NCBI RefSeq assembly: GCF_000377625.1
Contig: NZ_KB898325.1
Location: 310,001 to 374,000 of the forward strand
Source of the DNA: Prevotella veroralis DSM 19559 = JCM 6290
GTDB lineage: Bacteria; Bacteroidota; Bacteroidia; Bacteroidales; Bacteroidaceae
DNA: 64,000 nucleotides
Direction: 5' to 3'
The notes beneath the pieces were generated by a model. It was not told the origin of the DNA. It made no database searches and saw only the letters and a program-made list of their open reading frames with translations. Position numbers and translations under genes: made by a program. Within the stretch, counting starts at the first letter, position 1. Each line of letters opens with the position of its first letter. This document shows, piece after piece, positions 42,907 through 51,735 of the stretch.

Positions 42907-44571
42907 TTATTCTGTATAGAGATAACGTTTAATAGACTTCTTCGGAGTTTTCTCAAACTCTTCTTCTTGAACACGAATCTCTGACACCTTACAATAAGCT
43001 GGTACGATGGTATTCAACTGTGTGCGGTTTTCTTCCATTATATTCTTGATATCCTCCGCATTGAGTCCAAGACTCTGAGCTTCGTCATAATCCGGATGAA
43101 CCAAAGCTATGAGTTTCTCGCCCTTCTGAATAACCAAACATTCACTTACTAGTGCCAAGGAGTTCAACTTATCCTCTATCTCTTCAGGATAGATATTCTG
43201 TCCGTTACTACCGAGCAGTAAGTTCTTGGAACGTCCCTTTATAAATACATTGCCATCCTCGTCCATTAATCCGAGGTCTCCTGTGTGGAACCAACCTTCC
43301 TTATCAATGGTACGTGCAGTATCTTCCTCATTCTTATAATAACCCAACAGAACATTAGGTCCCTTTGTAAGAATCTCACCAGCTACATTAGCAGGATCAG
43401 GACTATCTATGCGCACCTCTTGATGAAGTGCAGCCTGCCCGCACGATCCTTTTGCAAAGGTATGCCAATCACGATAGCAAATGATTGGTCCACATTCTGT
43501 AGCTCCATAGCCAACAGTATAAGGGAACTCTATCATGCGTAAGAAGTTCTCAATCTCTCCATTAAGTGCAGCTCCACCGATGATGATTTCATACAAATTG
43601 CCACCAAATGCTTGATAAACCTGCTCACGTATCTTTGCACGAACCTTCTTGTTTATAACAGGCATGTTCAGTAGCAAACGCATCTTGTTGTTCTGAATCT
43701 TAGGGAAGACTTTCTTGCGGATAATCTTTTCAATCACAAGTGGCACTGCTATCATAATAATAGGCTTTACTTCTTGCAATGCTTGAGAGATTATAGCAGG
43801 AGAAGGAATACGTGTAAGGTAATAAATGTGGACACCTGAAAGGAACTCATAAATAAACTCAAAGGACATGCCATACATGTGTGCCATTGGGAGTATGCTA
43901 ATAACATTACTTCCAGGTTTGACGACATCTCCAAGTACATGTTTAGCAAAGTCAGTATTACTCCACAATGAACGATAAGGAAGCATTACTCCTTTCGAGT
44001 GACCAGTAGTACCACTTGTGTAGTTAATTAACGCCAATTCATCGGGACTTTGCTCACGATAGTAATGTACATGCTCTGGTCGGAAATACTTGGGGTAACG
44101 ACGTCCAAACTCTTCATTAAGATGCTCGCGAGCATAGGTTAGTTTCTCTGTACGGCTCACTACCAAGGAGTAATCTGGAATATAAATAATACCTTCCAGC
44201 TTCGGCATCTTTGTAGCATCAATCTGGGTTACAACAACGTCGCCAACAAATAAAAGTTTTGCATCCGAATGGTTTACAATATTATGTATTTGTTCGGGCA
44301 TAAACTCATGCAAGATGGGTACAGCTACTGCACCATAGGTCAACACGGCTAAGAAAGAAGCCGCCCAAGCCGAGGAGTTGCGTCCACATAAAGCTATCTT
44401 ATCACCTTTCTGTACACCACTCGCTTCAAACATGATATGTAGCTTTTCAATCTTTCTGGCAACATCATGATACTGAAGGGTCTTACCCTTATAATCTGTA
44501 AGAGCATCCAAGTCCCAATACTTAATGATACTCTTCTCTACTAGTTCATTAAAACTCGAAATCTGTTCCAT
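42907..44571 (-). CDS. fadD: Long-chain acyl-CoA ligase/AMP-binding synthetase
   Basis: 554 residues. Activates a carboxylic acid, likely a fatty acid, to acyl-AMP and then acyl-CoA. P-loop INYTSGTTGHSKGVML, core YGATECGP, A5/A7 motifs GWFHTGDLG and IKGRSKNLLLGSNGQNIYPEEIE, and the catalytic Lys near the end (EFEKTPKKSIKRY). No signal or membrane segment. Single transcription unit with a consensus promoter and a terminator on the 3' side. Substrate chain length not readable from sequence. Confidence 0.88.
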   Translation of the reverse strand: MEQISSFNELVEKSIIKYWDLDALTDYKGKTLQYHDVARKIEKLHIMFEASGVQKGDKIALCGRNSSAWAASFLAVLTYGAVAVPILHEFMPEQIHNIVNHSDAKLLFVGDVVVTQIDATKMPKLEGIIYIPDYSLVVSRTEKLTYAREHLNEEFGRRYPKYFRPEHVHYYREQSPDELALINYTSGTTGHSKGVMLPYRSLWSNTDFAKHVLGDVVKPGSNVISILPMAHMYGMSFEFIYEFLSGVHIYYLTRIPSPAIISQALQEVKPIIMIAVPLVIEKIIRKKVFPKIQNNKMRLLLNMPVINKKVRAKIREQVYQAFGGNLYEIIIGGAALNGEIENFLRMIEFPYTVGYGATECGPIICYRDWHTFAKGSCGQAALHQEVRIDSPDPANVAGEILTKGPNVLLGYYKNEEDTARTIDKEGWFHTGDLGLMDEDGNVFIKGRSKNLLLGSNGQNIYPEEIEDKLNSLALVSECLVIQKGEKLIALVHPDYDEAQSLGLNAEDIKNIMEENRTQLNTIVPAYCKVSEIRVQEEEFEKTPKKSIKRYLYTE

Positions 44572-44594
44572 TGCACATTACTTCAATATGTGCG

Positions 44595-44625
44595 CAAAGG
44601 TACATACTTCTTCGCACATTACAAA
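44595..44625 (-). promoter_or_regulatory. fadD promoter, TTTG-N19-TACCTTTG
   Basis: On the minus strand, TTTG (44622-44625), 19 bp, TACCTTTG (44595-44602), ending 24 bp before the ATG. Confidence 0.85.
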
Positions 44626-44774
44626 ATAAAATGTGCATAAATAAAGGTGAACAATGGTTGATATCACGGTGGAACGGTTATTAATCGTCTATTAGAACGA
44701 ATATAGATGTAAAGATAATTGCCGAATGCTAAAGAGAGTTTTTCAGCTTATAACAACTAAATTTAAGTCAATTC

Positions 44775-44935
44775 ATACTCTAAATAGAACAACAATCGTA
44801 CTTTAAATTAAACATGTTCTGTACTTTAACTTAAACATATCTTGTACTTTAACTTAAACATGTCTCGTACTTTAAGTTAAACATGTCTTGTACTTTAAGT
44901 TAAACATATATTGCACCTTAACTTAAAGGTCTGAT
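44775..44935. repeat. 23-bp tandem array (family B), five clear and two worn units
   Basis: Clear units at 44798, 44821, 44844, 44867 and 44890, each exactly 23 bp, with consensus GTACTTTAA(C/G)TTAAACAT. Worn units flank them (44775-44797 and 44913-44935). Variation is concentrated in the last five bases and in one C/G position. The array lies upstream of the fadD promoter, in the 580-bp gap 44572-45149, which has no gene. Confidence 0.93.
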
Positions 44936-45083
44936 CGGCTCTTAGTTATAGGGCAATCAATGATAAAGTTTAAGTGCAGTAGATGTTATTATTACATTGA
45001 TATACAGGTATATATACCAATTAGAATATACTTTTACTATAACTTATTGCCCATTAGTTACTTTAAGCATATAGAAACAAAAA

Positions 45084-45110
45084 ACAAAGGAGCTCTAAAG
45101 AGTCCTTTGT
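45084..45110 (-). terminator. Terminator after the SGNH hydrolase gene
   Basis: ACAAAGGA (45084-45091) pairs with TCCTTTGT (45103-45110), with an inner GCTCT/AGAG pairing, and a T-run follows on the minus strand. Confidence 0.75.
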
Positions 45111-45149
45111 TCTTGATTGATAGAATAAGTTTCTGGTGATAGATCATTA

Positions 45150-45968
45150 TTAGCGTCTGCCATGATAACTCATACCATGCTTCTCATCATGATGAAAGTT
45201 TGTCGTGAAATTTGGTTTATCCATCTCTATCGGATTAGCATTAAGTTCTGGCTCGCCCATCCATTCTACTATCTTGTCTACCCAGTGTGCTGCACCTTGG
45301 CGGGTAGGATGAATACCATCTATACGAGCGGCAACTATAGAACTGCTATCAAAGAAACGCTCAGCACCAGTACGCTCACGAATTACATTTACAATGTTTC
45401 TATTCTTTATCTTACGCCATGATAATGGTCCAACCCATACGTAAGGGATATTACCAACATGATCTAAGATGGTTTGTATAGCCTCTGAACGTCTAGTAAA
45501 GTCATAATAGCCCAAGTCATTTGTTCCAAGACTTATGATTACATAGGTTGGACGGAACTTCTCAAGTTGGTATTGAAGATCCTGTGTATTTGCCCAATTA
45601 CGCGTGGTACTACCATACCATACTACAGAGTGAAATTCAAAGCCATTCTTTACTGCGTAATCATTAAAACGGGCACCTAACCCATCGACCATAGAATCAC
45701 CAATTAGTAAAACAACTTGATTGCGAGAATTAGCAACACGCGTTGTTGACTGAACAGAAGAAACGGGCTTTGCTTCTAAAGACATTTCGCTTACGTCTTC
45801 TATTGGCTTCTGGCTTATAGACTGATCGGGCATTTCATCAGGTTGAATATCCATCTTGGTTCGCATTGCCTGATCAATGTTTGTGTTGTCTACGATGCCT
45901 TTCTGTGCTTTCATAACTTGCACGGAAAGTAAACAAATAAATGCTATTAAATACTTAATACTTTTCAC
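45150..45968 (-). CDS. Secreted SGNH/GDSL-family hydrolase
   Basis: 272 residues if it starts at GTG 45968, which gives a signal peptide (VKSIKYLIAFICLLSVQVMKA) 14 bp after the transporter stop. A TTG at 46025 is possible, but there is no ATG before the signal peptide. The linker (30-90) is Ser/Glu/Pro-rich. Catalytic blocks: VLLIGDSMVDGLG (Ser in GDS), IISLGTNDLG (block III) and ARIDGIHPTRQGA (block V, Asp and His). Such enzymes remove acyl groups from glycans, lipids or peptidoglycan. Its pairing with the transporter upstream is by position only. Confidence 0.82.
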   Translation of the reverse strand: MKSIKYLIAFICLLSVQVMKAQKGIVDNTNIDQAMRTKMDIQPDEMPDQSISQKPIEDVSEMSLEAKPVSSVQSTTRVANSRNQVVLLIGDSMVDGLGARFNDYAVKNGFEFHSVVWYGSTTRNWANTQDLQYQLEKFRPTYVIISLGTNDLGYYDFTRRSEAIQTILDHVGNIPYVWVGPLSWRKIKNRNIVNVIRERTGAERFFDSSSIVAARIDGIHPTRQGAAHWVDKIVEWMGEPELNANPIEMDKPNFTTNFHHDEKHGMSYHGRR

Positions 45969-45981
45969 AACAAAATATATT

Positions 45982-46953
45982 TTAATTAGTGCGTTTATTT
46001 GACTTTGAGTAATGCCAAATTTCAACGCTGTTAATAATATTCTGCCAAAGGATATAACATCCTGGTCCTACCGTGGAGAGCGGGTTAAGATAGGTGTTGG
46101 CTATCCAAATGGCAAAGGTTGTATTCTTCTGACCTAAAGCTTGTCCAGAATTGACTGCATTATGGAAGAAGGCTCCTATTGATTTCCCTGCCGTAAATTG
46201 TAACAAACAGAGTACCAAACTCGAAATAGCTATGAGTAAGAGGAAAGAAACACTTACATTAGCATGGACAATATTCTTAACGGTTGTTCCAGAAACAATC
46301 AGTAAGGAGGCACACCAAAGATAATAACTTAGATCATTCACATTAATAATCCATCTATAAAGGGGGCGTAATAAGTGCCAGTGCTTTGTAATATATGCCA
46401 ATAGCATCGGTACGATTAGCACTAAACTCACTTTATTAAGAATGAGCAAGAAAGCTTCAGTAAAGGTAAAGCCCATGTTCGTTTCTATCAGAGGAAAACA
46501 AATTGGAATAAGAATAGCGCAAATGAAATTAGAAATGAAAGTGTAAGTAACCATCTCTGTCAAGTCACCTCCAATTTTCTGTGTAACGACGGCAGCAGCT
46601 GAGGCGCAAGGTCCTATAATACAGGTGAGTATAGCTTCTAAAAGAATTAAAACTTTACCCGTAGCGTGGAAATACATGATCCATCCAACTATGACAATTA
46701 CGCTAACTATTTGGAAGAGTCCTACCCACAAGTGCCACTTCACGGGAAGTAGTTTATGGTAATCAACCTTACAGAAGGTGACATAGAGGACAAGGAACAT
46801 AAATAAGGGAAGGATAGCATCGAAGACTGGAGCAAGGATGCTCGATGCGTTGTCCAATGCAGGGATAAACGCAAAGAGAAGGTATAATACTGCACCAGTG
46901 GCTATCGATACAGGTAAGGTCCAATCCTTTAAAAATTGAATACTTTTCTTCAT
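45982..46953 (-). CDS. BASS-like multi-pass membrane transporter
   Basis: 323 residues from ATG at 46953 with about nine hydrophobic segments. The fold signatures resemble the bile acid:sodium symporter superfamily: LTCIIGPCASAAAVVTQKIG in the middle and NSGQALGQKNTTFAIWIANTYLNPLSTVGPG near the end. The substrate is unknown. It has a -7 element TACCTTTG at 47007-47014 on the minus strand and is followed by the SGNH hydrolase gene. Confidence 0.78.
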   Translation of the reverse strand: MKKSIQFLKDWTLPVSIATGAVLYLLFAFIPALDNASSILAPVFDAILPLFMFLVLYVTFCKVDYHKLLPVKWHLWVGLFQIVSVIVIVGWIMYFHATGKVLILLEAILTCIIGPCASAAAVVTQKIGGDLTEMVTYTFISNFICAILIPICFPLIETNMGFTFTEAFLLILNKVSLVLIVPMLLAYITKHWHLLRPLYRWIINVNDLSYYLWCASLLIVSGTTVKNIVHANVSVSFLLLIAISSLVLCLLQFTAGKSIGAFFHNAVNSGQALGQKNTTFAIWIANTYLNPLSTVGPGCYILWQNIINSVEIWHYSKSNKRTN

Positions 46954-47072
46954 TTCACTTCCAATCACACGTATGATTCCATTCCAACAATGAAGTCAAA
47001 CGGCTGCAAAGGTACAAAAAAATTGTCATAAAAGAAAGTGTATCAAATAATTATAACAATCTATTGAAGCAA

Positions 47073-47106
47073 AGAATCCCTCTAACTTCTCAGTCAGAGG
47101 GATTCT
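47073..47106 (-). terminator. Terminator after the 47149 lipoprotein gene
   Basis: Perfect 11-bp stem AGAATCCCTCT (47073-47083) with complement at 47096-47106, followed by TTTGCTTC on the minus strand. Confidence 0.75.
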
Positions 47107-47148
47107 AATTAATATATATGAAGCTATAAAAAAGCGATTCTACTGCTA

Positions 47149-48021
47149 TTATCTCTCGTGTAGACGATCAACTGCATCTGCCTTGAACTTCGCAAAATCA
47201 TTCTGAGTTGCCTTACCGAACGAAGTGTGTTGACTTGCAACTCTTGTAGAGAGTGTGCTAGCCTTAGCAGAAGCCGGTCTCTGACGTGCAAGATCGAGTT
47301 TGAGGACGTCAGTGGTATTTGTACTATAACCTGTACCGAAGAAGGTGTCATAACCTTTACCCTGTTCATAACCTAAGTGGAAGCCGTCCTTTCCTTTATT
47401 CTTATCCAATACGAATATAGTACCTGACTTGGTATATTTGATATAAATGTTACCATCATTGTTCACATACCATGAGAAGTTAAGCGTTTGTGTTTCACCC
47501 TTTGAGTTAGTATCAACTTCAACACCATTACCACTTAAAGAATTTGTAGAAGAGTCATACTGGAAGAACTTCATGTTAGCTTTAAATTGATCGCGCACAC
47601 GCTGGTGAGTTTGATCATTAGTGTACTCATAAATCATGTCGCCTTCCCATTCACCTGTTAGTGTTTGAGCCACTGCAACTAGTTGGTTATTTGAGGAATT
47701 GTACTGGTTATTGTAATTGTTATTCCAGTTATAATTGCCGTTATTATAGCTGTTCCAATAAGCATTACGGCTACTGCCTATAGCATCCATGAAAGCATAG
47801 AACTCATTGGTATAGGCTTCTGGATAATTAGCATAGAACCAGTTATAAGCTGTGTAATAGTCGGAACCATTAGGATAATCATAACGATAATTGCGTACTG
47901 CACGACTAACTAAATCGTTGTGATAGTAATAACCATCATCATCATAGTCATCACAACTTGTAAAAAGCATAGGACTTGCAACTACTGCAAGGGCTAAGAA
48001 TAATTTCGCAACTCGTTTCAT
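47149..48021 (-). CDS. Lipoprotein with Asn/Tyr-rich segment, function unknown
   Basis: 290 residues. Signal peptide with lipobox FTSC (Cys23) followed by an acidic patch (DDYDDDGYY), which in Bacteroidetes is compatible with a surface-export signal. Residues 85-112 are Asn/Tyr-rich (NNGNYNWNNNYNNQYNSSNN). After that comes a beta-rich domain opening LTGEWEGDMIYEYTND. Not recognised further. It is monocistronic: -7 element at 48065-48072 and a terminator at 47073-47106. Confidence 0.8.
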   Translation of the reverse strand: MKRVAKLFLALAVVASPMLFTSCDDYDDDGYYYHNDLVSRAVRNYRYDYPNGSDYYTAYNWFYANYPEAYTNEFYAFMDAIGSSRNAYWNSYNNGNYNWNNNYNNQYNSSNNQLVAVAQTLTGEWEGDMIYEYTNDQTHQRVRDQFKANMKFFQYDSSTNSLSGNGVEVDTNSKGETQTLNFSWYVNNDGNIYIKYTKSGTIFVLDKNKGKDGFHLGYEQGKGYDTFFGTGYSTNTTDVLKLDLARQRPASAKASTLSTRVASQHTSFGKATQNDFAKFKADAVDRLHER

Positions 48022-48064
48022 AAGCTTATCTTTTAATATTATAGTTTCTGTTACTTGTTTGATG

Positions 48065-48072
48065 CAAAAGTA
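48065..48072 (-). promoter_or_regulatory. -7 element for the 48021 lipoprotein gene
   Basis: On the minus strand TACTTTTG fits TAnnTTTG, 43 bp before the ATG. The -33 box is not clear. Confidence 0.5.
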
Positions 48073-48217
48073 CAGTAATTAGCTAATAATCTTAATGTAA
48101 ATACACTATTTAGTAATAGGGAAATCCCTATCATCCTTTCTGGACATATATCGATACGTTTTACAGAATTAGGCATAAAAACCTTTAAACAATGCAGGGA
48201 GAAACAAATAAAATTAG

Positions 48218-48225
48218 TACATTTG
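48218..48225 (+). promoter_or_regulatory. -7 element for the glutathione peroxidase gene
   Basis: TACATTTG fits TAnnTTTG, 54 bp before the ATG, with no clear -33 box. Confidence 0.5.
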
Positions 48226-48279
48226 CAACACATAATAATTTAGTTTCTTATTAAAAGCAGAAGATAAAACAAACAAGAA

Positions 48280-48828
48280 ATGAGAACAGTTTATGAATTC
48301 TCTGTCAAGGACAGAAAAGGTAAGGAAGTATCGTTGAAAGAGTATGCCAACGAGGTACTGCTAATTGTTAATACAGCTACCAAATGCGGCTTCACACCAA
48401 CCTATGACCAACTGGAAGCACTTTATGAGAAATACCATGCAAAGGGCTTTGAGGTTCTTGACTTCCCATGTAACCAATTCGGACAGCAAGCTCCAGGTAC
48501 TGATGAAAGTATTCATGAGTTCTGCAAACTAAATTATGGGACGGAATTCCCTAGGTTCAAGAAGGTGAAAGTAAATGGTGATGACGCTGATCCACTTTTC
48601 AAATTCTTGAAGGAACAAAAGGGCTTCGCTGGTTGGGATGAATCACATGAACTCTACCCTATCCTTGACAAAATGCTTTCAGAAACTGATCCTGATTATA
48701 AGGAGAAAGCGGATATTAAATGGAATTTCACTAAGTTCCTTGTTAATAAGAAAGGACAAGTCGTTGCACGCTTTGAACCAACAGAGAAGATTGAGAATAT
48801 TGCTAAGCAGATAGAAGAACTATTATAA
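48280..48828 (+). CDS. Glutathione peroxidase-family thiol peroxidase
   Basis: 182 residues. Signature IVNTATKCGFTPTYDQLEAL with the peroxidatic Cys36, then VLDFPCNQFGQQAPGT (with the conserved Gln) and KWNFTKFLVNKKG (with the Trp). Cysteine, not selenocysteine. Bacterial members usually use thioredoxin rather than glutathione to reduce peroxides. In this anaerobe-like organism it is an oxidative-stress defence, as the bat genes may be. Own -7 element and terminator. Confidence 0.93.
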   Translation: MRTVYEFSVKDRKGKEVSLKEYANEVLLIVNTATKCGFTPTYDQLEALYEKYHAKGFEVLDFPCNQFGQQAPGTDESIHEFCKLNYGTEFPRFKKVKVNGDDADPLFKFLKEQKGFAGWDESHELYPILDKMLSETDPDYKEKADIKWNFTKFLVNKKGQVVARFEPTEKIENIAKQIEELL

Positions 48829-48850
48829 GTCTGTTTAAACAGATAGAAAG

Positions 48851-48896
48851 AAAAAGAGATATAAGTAAGTAAATGCTTTCTTATATCTCTTTTTTA
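48851..48896 (+). terminator. Terminator after the peroxidase gene
   Basis: Fifteen-base arms AAAAAGAGATATAAG (48851-48865) and complement (48880-48894), then T-run. It can also serve the convergent DUF2461 gene. Confidence 0.85.
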
Positions 48897-48915
48897 TGAT
48901 TATCTATAGATGATA

Positions 48916-49626
48916 TTACTCGTAATCATCAACAACAGTATTGATAAAGTCCATCATTGGTTTACCTGTCTTGCAGATGTATTCTAGATCTTTATGCCAA
49001 CTGTCACCATTAAAGAAGTCATCAGGAACGGATACCCAACAACAATAATCTTTCATACGTAGATAGTGTAAATACTCATAATCTTTAGGGAAGCCTTTAG
49101 GAGCAGTCTTTAAAGCTGCTAGTCCAAAGCCTTTCTCACTTACTTTATCATCGCTCCACTCCCCCTGGTTAGGATGTCCAAATAGACTAATAAATTCGTC
49201 ATTCTCAACATCCTTTCGCCATTCATCTATATTTGCCATAATCTCATTACGACATGATGTTAGGATGTTCGTTGGCAACCAATAACAACCTACTGCAATT
49301 AAACAGTTACCAGGCTGGAGATGGATATAATATCCACCACGCAATGCCTTTCTACCATGCCCACAGATGTAAGCCCCTAAGTGACGTTTGTATGGACTCT
49401 TATCGGGTGAGAAACGTATATCACGATAGAAACGATAAGTACAATCTTTCGCTGTAAGATGAGCAACTTCATCATCAAAGGCGGATAGTTGGGCTATAAT
49501 CTGCTCTACACCTTTCTCGAAATCATCCTTTACGGTATCATATTCTGCCTTATGTTCTTGAAACCATTCTCGATTGTTATTTGCGGCAATTCCCTTCAGG
49601 AAGTGCATTATCTTCTTTGTGTTCAT
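48916..49626 (-). CDS. DUF2461 family protein
   Basis: 236 residues matching the DUF2461/TIGR02453 family: FLKGIAANNNREWFQEHKAEY at the start, then KDCTYRFYRDIRFSPDKSPYKRHLGAYI and GGYYIHLQPGNCLIAVGCYW. Cytoplasmic, function unknown in the family. It lies 16 bp after nth and is likely co-transcribed with it. Confidence 0.88.
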   Translation of the reverse strand: MNTKKIMHFLKGIAANNNREWFQEHKAEYDTVKDDFEKGVEQIIAQLSAFDDEVAHLTAKDCTYRFYRDIRFSPDKSPYKRHLGAYICGHGRKALRGGYYIHLQPGNCLIAVGCYWLPTNILTSCRNEIMANIDEWRKDVENDEFISLFGHPNQGEWSDDKVSEKGFGLAALKTAPKGFPKDYEYLHYLRMKDYCCWVSVPDDFFNGDSWHKDLEYICKTGKPMMDFINTVVDDYE

Positions 49627-49642
49627 ATTCTTTCACTTCTAT

Positions 49643-50290
49643 TTATAACTTACTATCCTTCATTAGCTTTGGGCATATCGTATCAAACGGGCAATGTTCA
49701 CAGTCTGCCTTAGCACTCTTACAAACATAACGCCCATGAAGTAATATCCAATGATGTGCATCAGAAACCTCCTCCGTTGGAATATTCTTCATCAGATAAT
49801 CTTCAACCTTACGAGGAGTATTAGCAGTTGATGGTACTAAGCCCAAACGATGACTAACACGATAAACATGCGTATCTACAGCTAAGGTAGGTTTTCCAAA
49901 CCAAACTGCTTGTATCACATTGGCAGTTTTACGTCCAACACCTGGTAACTGTGTAAGCGCTTCTGGAGTAGAAGGAACTTCCCCATTAAACTTCTCTACC
50001 AACATCCTTGACATCTCTACCAAATGCGTTGCCTTTGAATTAGGATAAGAAACACTCTTAACATATTCAAAGACATCTTCAACACTTGCCTTAGCCATCG
50101 TCTTAGCATCTGGATAATGTCGGAATAACTCTGGTGTAATCGCATTAATCCTTTTATCTGTACATTGAGCAGAAAGCAATGTAGCACAAAGCAACTGAAA
50201 CGCAGAGCCAAAGTTAAGTTCAGTTGTCACATGACCAGTATGCTTTCGAAAGTAACTTAGTACATAATAATATCTTTCTTTTCTTGTCAT
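49643..50290 (-). CDS. nth: Endonuclease III
   Basis: 215 residues from ATG at 50290 (MTRKERYYYVLSYFRKHTG); an earlier start at 50326 adds an unlikely 12. DNA glycosylase/AP lyase for oxidised pyrimidines. Helix-hairpin-helix LPGVGRKTANVI with the catalytic Lys, then the catalytic Asp in LAVDTHVYRVSHRLG, and a C-terminal [4Fe-4S] Cys set (CKSAKADCEHCPFDTICP). Confidence 0.94.
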   Translation of the reverse strand: MTRKERYYYVLSYFRKHTGHVTTELNFGSAFQLLCATLLSAQCTDKRINAITPELFRHYPDAKTMAKASVEDVFEYVKSVSYPNSKATHLVEMSRMLVEKFNGEVPSTPEALTQLPGVGRKTANVIQAVWFGKPTLAVDTHVYRVSHRLGLVPSTANTPRKVEDYLMKNIPTEEVSDAHHWILLHGRYVCKSAKADCEHCPFDTICPKLMKDSKL

Positions 50291-50337
50291 CGTTTTATAA
50301 TATAGTACAGCATGACTATACTTCATGCCAGTTCAAC

Positions 50338-51063
50338 TTATTTCCTCTCTTTTATCACAATACTATTTCCTACAACAACAATAGCTTGCTGATTCGTAAT
50401 GATCTCCAATGGAAGATGACTATTCTTATGAACAACTTTCTGTGCAGCTTCTTCAAAGGGGAAACTATTAAAATGTACAACAGGATAGAACTCAACAATA
50501 CCAAGACCTTTGAAGTCTGTAAAATCTGGTGTCTGTGTAAGATGGTCATCCATATCCTTAGCATATTCTATGTTAGGAGCAAGAATCATCGCTCCAGCAG
50601 ATTCCCCAATATATAGTTTCCCTTTCTCCACCTGTTCTATGATATACTTGTCGGCACCCGTTTTCCTCAATTCCTGCAAAAGGAAAAACGTATTGCCACC
50701 CGATACATAGATACAGTCACAGTTTGTCAGGACCTCTTCCATTTCATTCTTACTGCATTGAGTAATTTCCAATTCCTTGACGATAAGTCCAAGAGAATCA
50801 AGTGCCACCTTGGCATCTTCCACATATTGCGTATACTCTTCATGAATGCTTGCTGTAGGGATAAATGCTACAGTTTTGCCTCTCAACGGAACAGAAACGG
50901 ACTCGGATAAAATTGAAGCAACATCAGCAAAAGATGAACATAAAAAGATTTTCTTCATTGATATATTATGTTTTAGAACTTCCCTATCATTAGCACTATA
51001 AACAGCTTGAACAGGAATAAAAATAAGTATTATAATTAAGAATATTATAAATCTATACCTCAT
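50338..51063 (-). CDS. Peptidase E-like (S51) protein
   Basis: The S51 domain starts at MKKIFLCSSFADVASILSES and carries the nucleophile motif LYIGESAGAMILAP, CDCIYVSGGNTFFLLQEL and an FYPVVHFNSF block near the end. Peptidase E cleaves Asp-X dipeptides; the family also includes cyanophycinase-type enzymes. ATG at 51063 gives a hydrophobic signal-like N-terminus (MRYRFIIFLIIILIFIPVQA) and sits 20 bp after a -7 element. The alternative ATG at 50958 gives a cytoplasmic protein. I favour 51063 on promoter spacing, with doubt. Confidence 0.75.
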   Translation of the reverse strand: MRYRFIIFLIIILIFIPVQAVYSANDREVLKHNISMKKIFLCSSFADVASILSESVSVPLRGKTVAFIPTASIHEEYTQYVEDAKVALDSLGLIVKELEITQCSKNEMEEVLTNCDCIYVSGGNTFFLLQELRKTGADKYIIEQVEKGKLYIGESAGAMILAPNIEYAKDMDDHLTQTPDFTDFKGLGIVEFYPVVHFNSFPFEEAAQKVVHKNSHLPLEIITNQQAIVVVGNSIVIKERK

Positions 51064-51083
51064 ACATTTCACGTTTAATACTG

Positions 51084-51091
51084 CAAAGTTA
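51084..51091 (-). promoter_or_regulatory. -7 element for the peptidase E-like gene
   Basis: On the minus strand TAACTTTG fits TAnnTTTG. It ends 20 bp before the ATG at 51063, which supports that start over the ATG at 50958. No clear -33 box. Confidence 0.5.
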
Positions 51092-51109
51092 CTAAAAACT
51101 AACAGATAA

Positions 51110-51141
51110 TTTGGCGCTTTCCGAAACTTAATGTAATTTTG
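51110..51141 (+). promoter_or_regulatory. Promoter, TTTG-N20-TAATTTTG
   Basis: TTTG 51110-51113 and TAATTTTG 51134-51141, 20 bp apart, 26 bp before the 51168 start. It overlaps the divergent leader of the peptidase gene. Confidence 0.85.
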
Positions 51142-51167
51142 CACTAGAAATAAAAAACAAATCAATT

Positions 51168-51389
51168 ATGATAACTCCAATGATAGGACTGGTTGCACTA
51201 CTTGTTATTGCATTAATAGCTTGGGCAATCGCAGAACTTAAAAACAAAAGTATTACATTCACCCACTCTGAAGAAGAGGCTGAGGGCGAAGAGGAAATGA
51301 GAGAGGCCTACGAAGCCAACGGCAATAAGGAACTTAATCTTAAAGATCTGCTTGCTCGCAATAGTACGAAAGGTTACAAGTCAATTTAA
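51168..51389 (+). CDS. Small single-pass membrane protein
   Basis: 73 residues: a hydrophobic helix (GLVALLVIALIAWAIAEL, about 7-24) followed by a charged cytoplasmic tail with an acidic run (SEEEAEGEEEMREAYEANGN) and a basic end. Not recognised. A perfect promoter and a strong terminator bracket it, which argues for a real, independently regulated gene. Confidence 0.7.
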   Translation: MITPMIGLVALLVIALIAWAIAELKNKSITFTHSEEEAEGEEEMREAYEANGNKELNLKDLLARNSTKGYKSI

Positions 51390-51405
51390 AACGACAACCA
51401 ATTAT

Positions 51406-51447
51406 AAAAAGTGAGGACTACATTTATTTATGTAGTCCTCACTTTTT
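51406..51447 (+). terminator. Terminator after the small membrane protein gene
   Basis: AAAAAGTGAGGACTACA (51406-51422) with its complement at 51431-51447; loop of 8. Confidence 0.9.
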
Positions 51448-51475
51448 CATTCATTAATGAAGTAAATAAGGTTAA

Positions 51476-51512
51476 ACAAAAAAAGGTTGTAGAATACAAT
51501 CTACAACCTTCT
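51476..51512 (-). terminator. Terminator after the L28-L33-DUF4295 genes
   Basis: AAGGTTGTAG (51483-51492) pairs with CTACAACCTT (51501-51510), and on the minus strand a TTTTTTG run follows. It lies 22 bp beyond the DUF4295 stop. Confidence 0.85.
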
Positions 51513-51533
51513 TTATTTATATCTTTATAAGAA

Positions 51534-51692
51534 TTAATTCTTAAAGAATTCTTTGACGTCCTCATTAGGAACCATCTGCTCATCAAAAATATAAGCACCC
51601 GTCTTTGGGCTCTTAACCATCTTGATTACCTTTGAATATGCGCGACCATCCGAAGAACCTTCATGGAGGGTAGCGACCGCTTTCTTTGCCAT
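51534..51692 (-). CDS. DUF4295 small basic protein
   Basis: 52 residues: MAKKAVATLHEGSSDGRAYS followed by KVIKMVKSPKTGAYIFDEQM and ending EDVKEFFKN. This is the short Bacteroidetes DUF4295 family that accompanies ribosomal protein L33; a ribosome-associated role is inferred from context and basic composition. 43 bp downstream of rpmG and ahead of the terminator. Confidence 0.88.
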   Translation of the reverse strand: MAKKAVATLHEGSSDGRAYSKVIKMVKSPKTGAYIFDEQMVPNEDVKEFFKN

Positions 51693-51735
51693 AGTTTATT
51701 CGTTTTAACTATTAACTTTACTATTCAGTGCGTGC

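Noticed and set aside
44775-44935. CRISPR array
   Set aside because: Units are 23 bp head-to-tail with no unique spacers, and there are no cas genes in the window. The same holds for the other arrays.
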